Below are positions 37,777 through 39,642 of a stretch of 39,642 nt of DNA, piece by piece. This DNA is from Alphaproteobacteria bacterium. GTDB taxonomy: Bacteria > Pseudomonadota > Alphaproteobacteria > Sphingomonadales > Sphingomonadaceae. Under the pieces are notes generated by a model. The model was not told the origin of the DNA, did no database searches, and saw nothing but the letters and a program-made list of their open reading frames with translations. Position 1 is the stretch's first letter. Each line of letters begins with the position of its first letter. The position numbers were made by a program, and so were the translations under genes. The stretch spans positions 1-39,642 of the forward strand of contig JAQGLF010000155.1 in the NCBI GenBank assembly GCA_028293025.1, in the 5' to 3' direction.

Positions 37777-38157
37777 TCAGGCTTCCTTGGCTGCCGGCGC
37801 GTGGTGGCGGACGAGGTAGCGCCGGATCGCGGCCAGCAGAGCCGCCGAGCCGCGCTCCGCGTCGCGCCGCGATGCTTCCGCCTCGGCCGCGTCCTCGGCG
37901 CCGTCAACGGCGGGGATTGAAGCGGCGGGCCGGCCGCGAGCCGTCCCGCGCAGAGCCTGGCGGATCGCGGTCACCTGTCCCGCCGCCATGCCGAGATAGT
38001 CAGAGACGAAGCCGTCGGCGCCGCCGGCACGGATCATCGCCCGCGCCTTCTCGATCACGTCGGCATCGGCATAGACCTCCTTGGGGAGGCTGCTTCGGAG
38101 CGGAGAATCATACCACATTCCTTGGATATGCGATAATCGGAATTCATTGGCAACCAT
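37777..38157 (-). CDS. Hypothetical phage regulatory-type protein, divergent from the repressor
   Basis: VYADADVIEKARAMIRAGGADGFVSDYLGMAAGQVTAIRQALRG; real start may be ATG at 38118. Confidence 0.55.
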   Translation of the reverse strand: MVANEFRLSHIQGMWYDSPLRSSLPKEVYADADVIEKARAMIRAGGADGFVSDYLGMAAGQVTAIRQALRGTARGRPAASIPAVDGAEDAAEAEASRRDAERGSAALLAAIRRYLVRHHAPAAKEA

Positions 38158-38161
38158 AAAG

Positions 38162-38191
38162 TTGCGATGTTCTCAATTGCGATCATCGCAA
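38162..38191. promoter_or_regulatory. Operator-like palindrome TTGCGATCATCGCAA plus upstream half-site TTGCGAT
   Basis: 38177-38191 perfect 7-bp arms, half-site at 38162-38168, between divergent genes. Confidence 0.5.
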
Positions 38192-38211
38192 GAACGGGCG
38201 AGACCGCGGGC

Positions 38212-38757
38212 ATGGATGCGGAGGAGATAAGGCGGCGGCTCAAGGAGCTGGGGCTGAGGCAGGTCGACCTCGCCCGCCATCTCGGCATGGAGGAGAACAA
38301 GCTCTCCAAGTCGCTCTCGGGGGAGCGGCGCTTTCGCGTCGAGGAGATGGACAAGATCCGTGGCTTGATAGGCGTCGGCCTCGATGCAGTCCCGACTCTC
38401 GGCGACGTTTCAGCGGGCAACTGGCGGGAGGCTGTCAAAAAGCCGATCGGCTCAATACCCCGGCCCGATCCCAGCATCCCGGCGCGCTCCTTCGCGCTTC
38501 GCGTCTCGGGCGATTCGATGGACAAGGAGGTGCCCGACGGCGGTACCGTGATCGTCGATCCGGAGGACAGGGATCTGTTCCCCGAACGCTTCTACGTGGT
38601 GATGGTCGATGGCGAGGCGACCTTCAAGCAGTTCAAATCGGACCCCGCCCGCTTCGTCCCCTGCTCCACCAACCCCGCCCACCACGAGATCCGCATCGGC
38701 AGCGGCCAGCCCTTCGAGCTGGTCGGCCGCGTGATCTGGAAAGCCTCGCGGATGTAA
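38212..38757 (+). CDS. XRE-S24 (CI/LexA-like) phage repressor
   Basis: HTH LGLRQVDLARHLGMEENKLSKSLSGERRF; S24 FALRVSGDSMDKEVPDGGTVIVDPEDRDLFPERFYVVMVDGEATFKQFK; ORF could start at 38167. Confidence 0.85.
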   Translation: MDAEEIRRRLKELGLRQVDLARHLGMEENKLSKSLSGERRFRVEEMDKIRGLIGVGLDAVPTLGDVSAGNWREAVKKPIGSIPRPDPSIPARSFALRVSGDSMDKEVPDGGTVIVDPEDRDLFPERFYVVMVDGEATFKQFKSDPARFVPCSTNPAHHEIRIGSGQPFELVGRVIWKASRM

Positions 38758-39014
38758 CCCTGCGAAGGGCAGAAGGGGGTCACGCGAAGACGCGAGACGC
38801 GAAGAAACGGCAAAGCAAGTACCTCGCCCGCCGTTTTACTGTCCCGTCATGCCGGACTTGATCCGGAATCCATCTTCTTCCTCGCAGAGAGATTAGGTGG
38901 ACCCCGGGGGTCGAGCTCGGGGTGACGAAGAGGAAATCGACTGCATGCGCTTCTCGCGCGACACCGCCTTCCCTCGCGCCTTCGTGCCTTCGCGTGAACC
39001 GATCTTCTACCTCC

Positions 39015-39185
39015 TCACGCCGCGGCGCGCCGGCGGACCTCGATCTCCGCCGGTACCGTCAGGAAGAAGCGGCCCCATTCGTCGTAGCAGCCGAGATCGA
39101 GCTCGATCGCATCCCGATGGGCCTGCCTCCGGTCCCGCCGCCACGGCCCCCTGGCAATTCCGAACACCAACACGCGAAACTCCAT
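39015..39185 (-). CDS. Small hypothetical protein
   Basis: ATG at 39185: MEFRVLVFGIARGPWRRDRRQAHRDAIELDLGCYDEWGRFFLTVPAEIEVRRRAAA. Confidence 0.4.
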   Translation of the reverse strand: MEFRVLVFGIARGPWRRDRRQAHRDAIELDLGCYDEWGRFFLTVPAEIEVRRRAAA

Positions 39186-39410
39186 CACCAGCCCCAGCGA
39201 CTCGTCGATTCGATCCGCGGAAGATGGAACATATAAGGAACATCGCGCAAGCGAAGATCGATCCGGAATGGGTGTTCGCCTCGAGCGTCTCAGCAACCGG
39301 CCCTTCGCTTTCGCTTCTGCAGCGACAAGAGCGGCTACCGATCGGAACGTCCCGACATGACCATAGCGGGCCGACCAAGCGCCATTTATACGATCATCGG
39401 AAGTGAGCTC

Positions 39411-39445
39411 TTGACTCCTTAGTTCCGAATATCGCAATATAACGC
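39411..39445 (+). promoter_or_regulatory. Promoter TTGACT-N18-CAATAT with operator-like TTCCGAATATCGCAA in the spacer
   Basis: Directly abuts ATG at 39446; motif resembles those at 19.1 kb and 38.13 kb. Confidence 0.45.
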
Positions 39446-39642
39446 ATGGCCGATGGCGACGCCCAAAACCTCCTCCACGTCCACAAACAGGCGATCGAGG
39501 CCGCGATCGCCGCCAATCGCGCCCACCCCTGCGGCCCCGCTGCCCGCTTCATCCTCGACGGCCTCAGCTCCCGCCTCGTCCGCCTGCTGGCCGCGCTCGA
39601 CCGCGACCTCGCCCGGCCGCTCGTCGGCGGCCCATTCGGCAC
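39446..39642 (+). CDS. ORF continuing past the window edge, unknown function
   Basis: MADGDAQNLLHVHKQAIEAAIAANRAHPCGPAARFILDGLSSRLVRLLAALDRDLARPLVGGPFG..., open to edge. Confidence 0.6.
   Translation, partial: MADGDAQNLLHVHKQAIEAAIAANRAHPCGPAARFILDGLSSRLVRLLAALDRDLARPLVGGPFG

Noticed and set aside
36229-37920. 563-aa plus-strand ORF
   Set aside because: Antisense to DUF2306 and 37069..37683 genes and runs through the tRNA-like sequence
39394-39642. 82-aa minus-strand ORF
   Set aside because: Antisense to a better ORF starting at 39446 with its own promoter-like sequence

Overview
High-GC alphaproteobacterial DNA, most like Sphingomonadales from gene content and dispersed repeats (inference, no search was run). 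(1) 1-19.15 kb is the late/structural module of a P22-like podoviral prophage on the minus strand: terminase, portal, scaffold-like protein, P22-type coat, adaptor, tail fibre, glycosyltransferase, gp10-like stabilisation protein, GNAT-like protein and a protein cut by the window edge. (2) Between portal and scaffold (7.85-14.99 kb) lies a tandem array of three genes. They share a ~55-aa N-terminus (MVKPWE(L/M)DWS...PLPI(V/M)PFFG...PPML) but carry three different peptidoglycan-hydrolase-like C-termini. They are interleaved with secreted candidate immunity proteins, including an LprI/DUF1311-like lysozyme-inhibitor homologue, two paralogous CC-motif secreted proteins, duplicated portal 3' ends and an orphan C-terminal relic. 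This is the best candidate for an undescribed system: a phage-borne, polymorphic-toxin-like muralytic array. (3) 19.3-36.9 kb is host DNA: PilZ, FecR with a giant Pro-Ala tail, Flp pilin, SciP/DUF1153, REC-EAL pair, ArsR/SRPBCC, SDR, AraC, DUF411 and a 41-aa metallothionein-like ORF absent from the ORF track. (4) 37.0-39.6 kb is a second phage-type regulatory module (XRE-S24 repressor) bordered by a degenerate tRNA-Leu-like sequence. Operator-like motifs there resemble those at the late-operon promoter at 19.1 kb. Several single-base frameshifts are present and could be biology or sequencing error.
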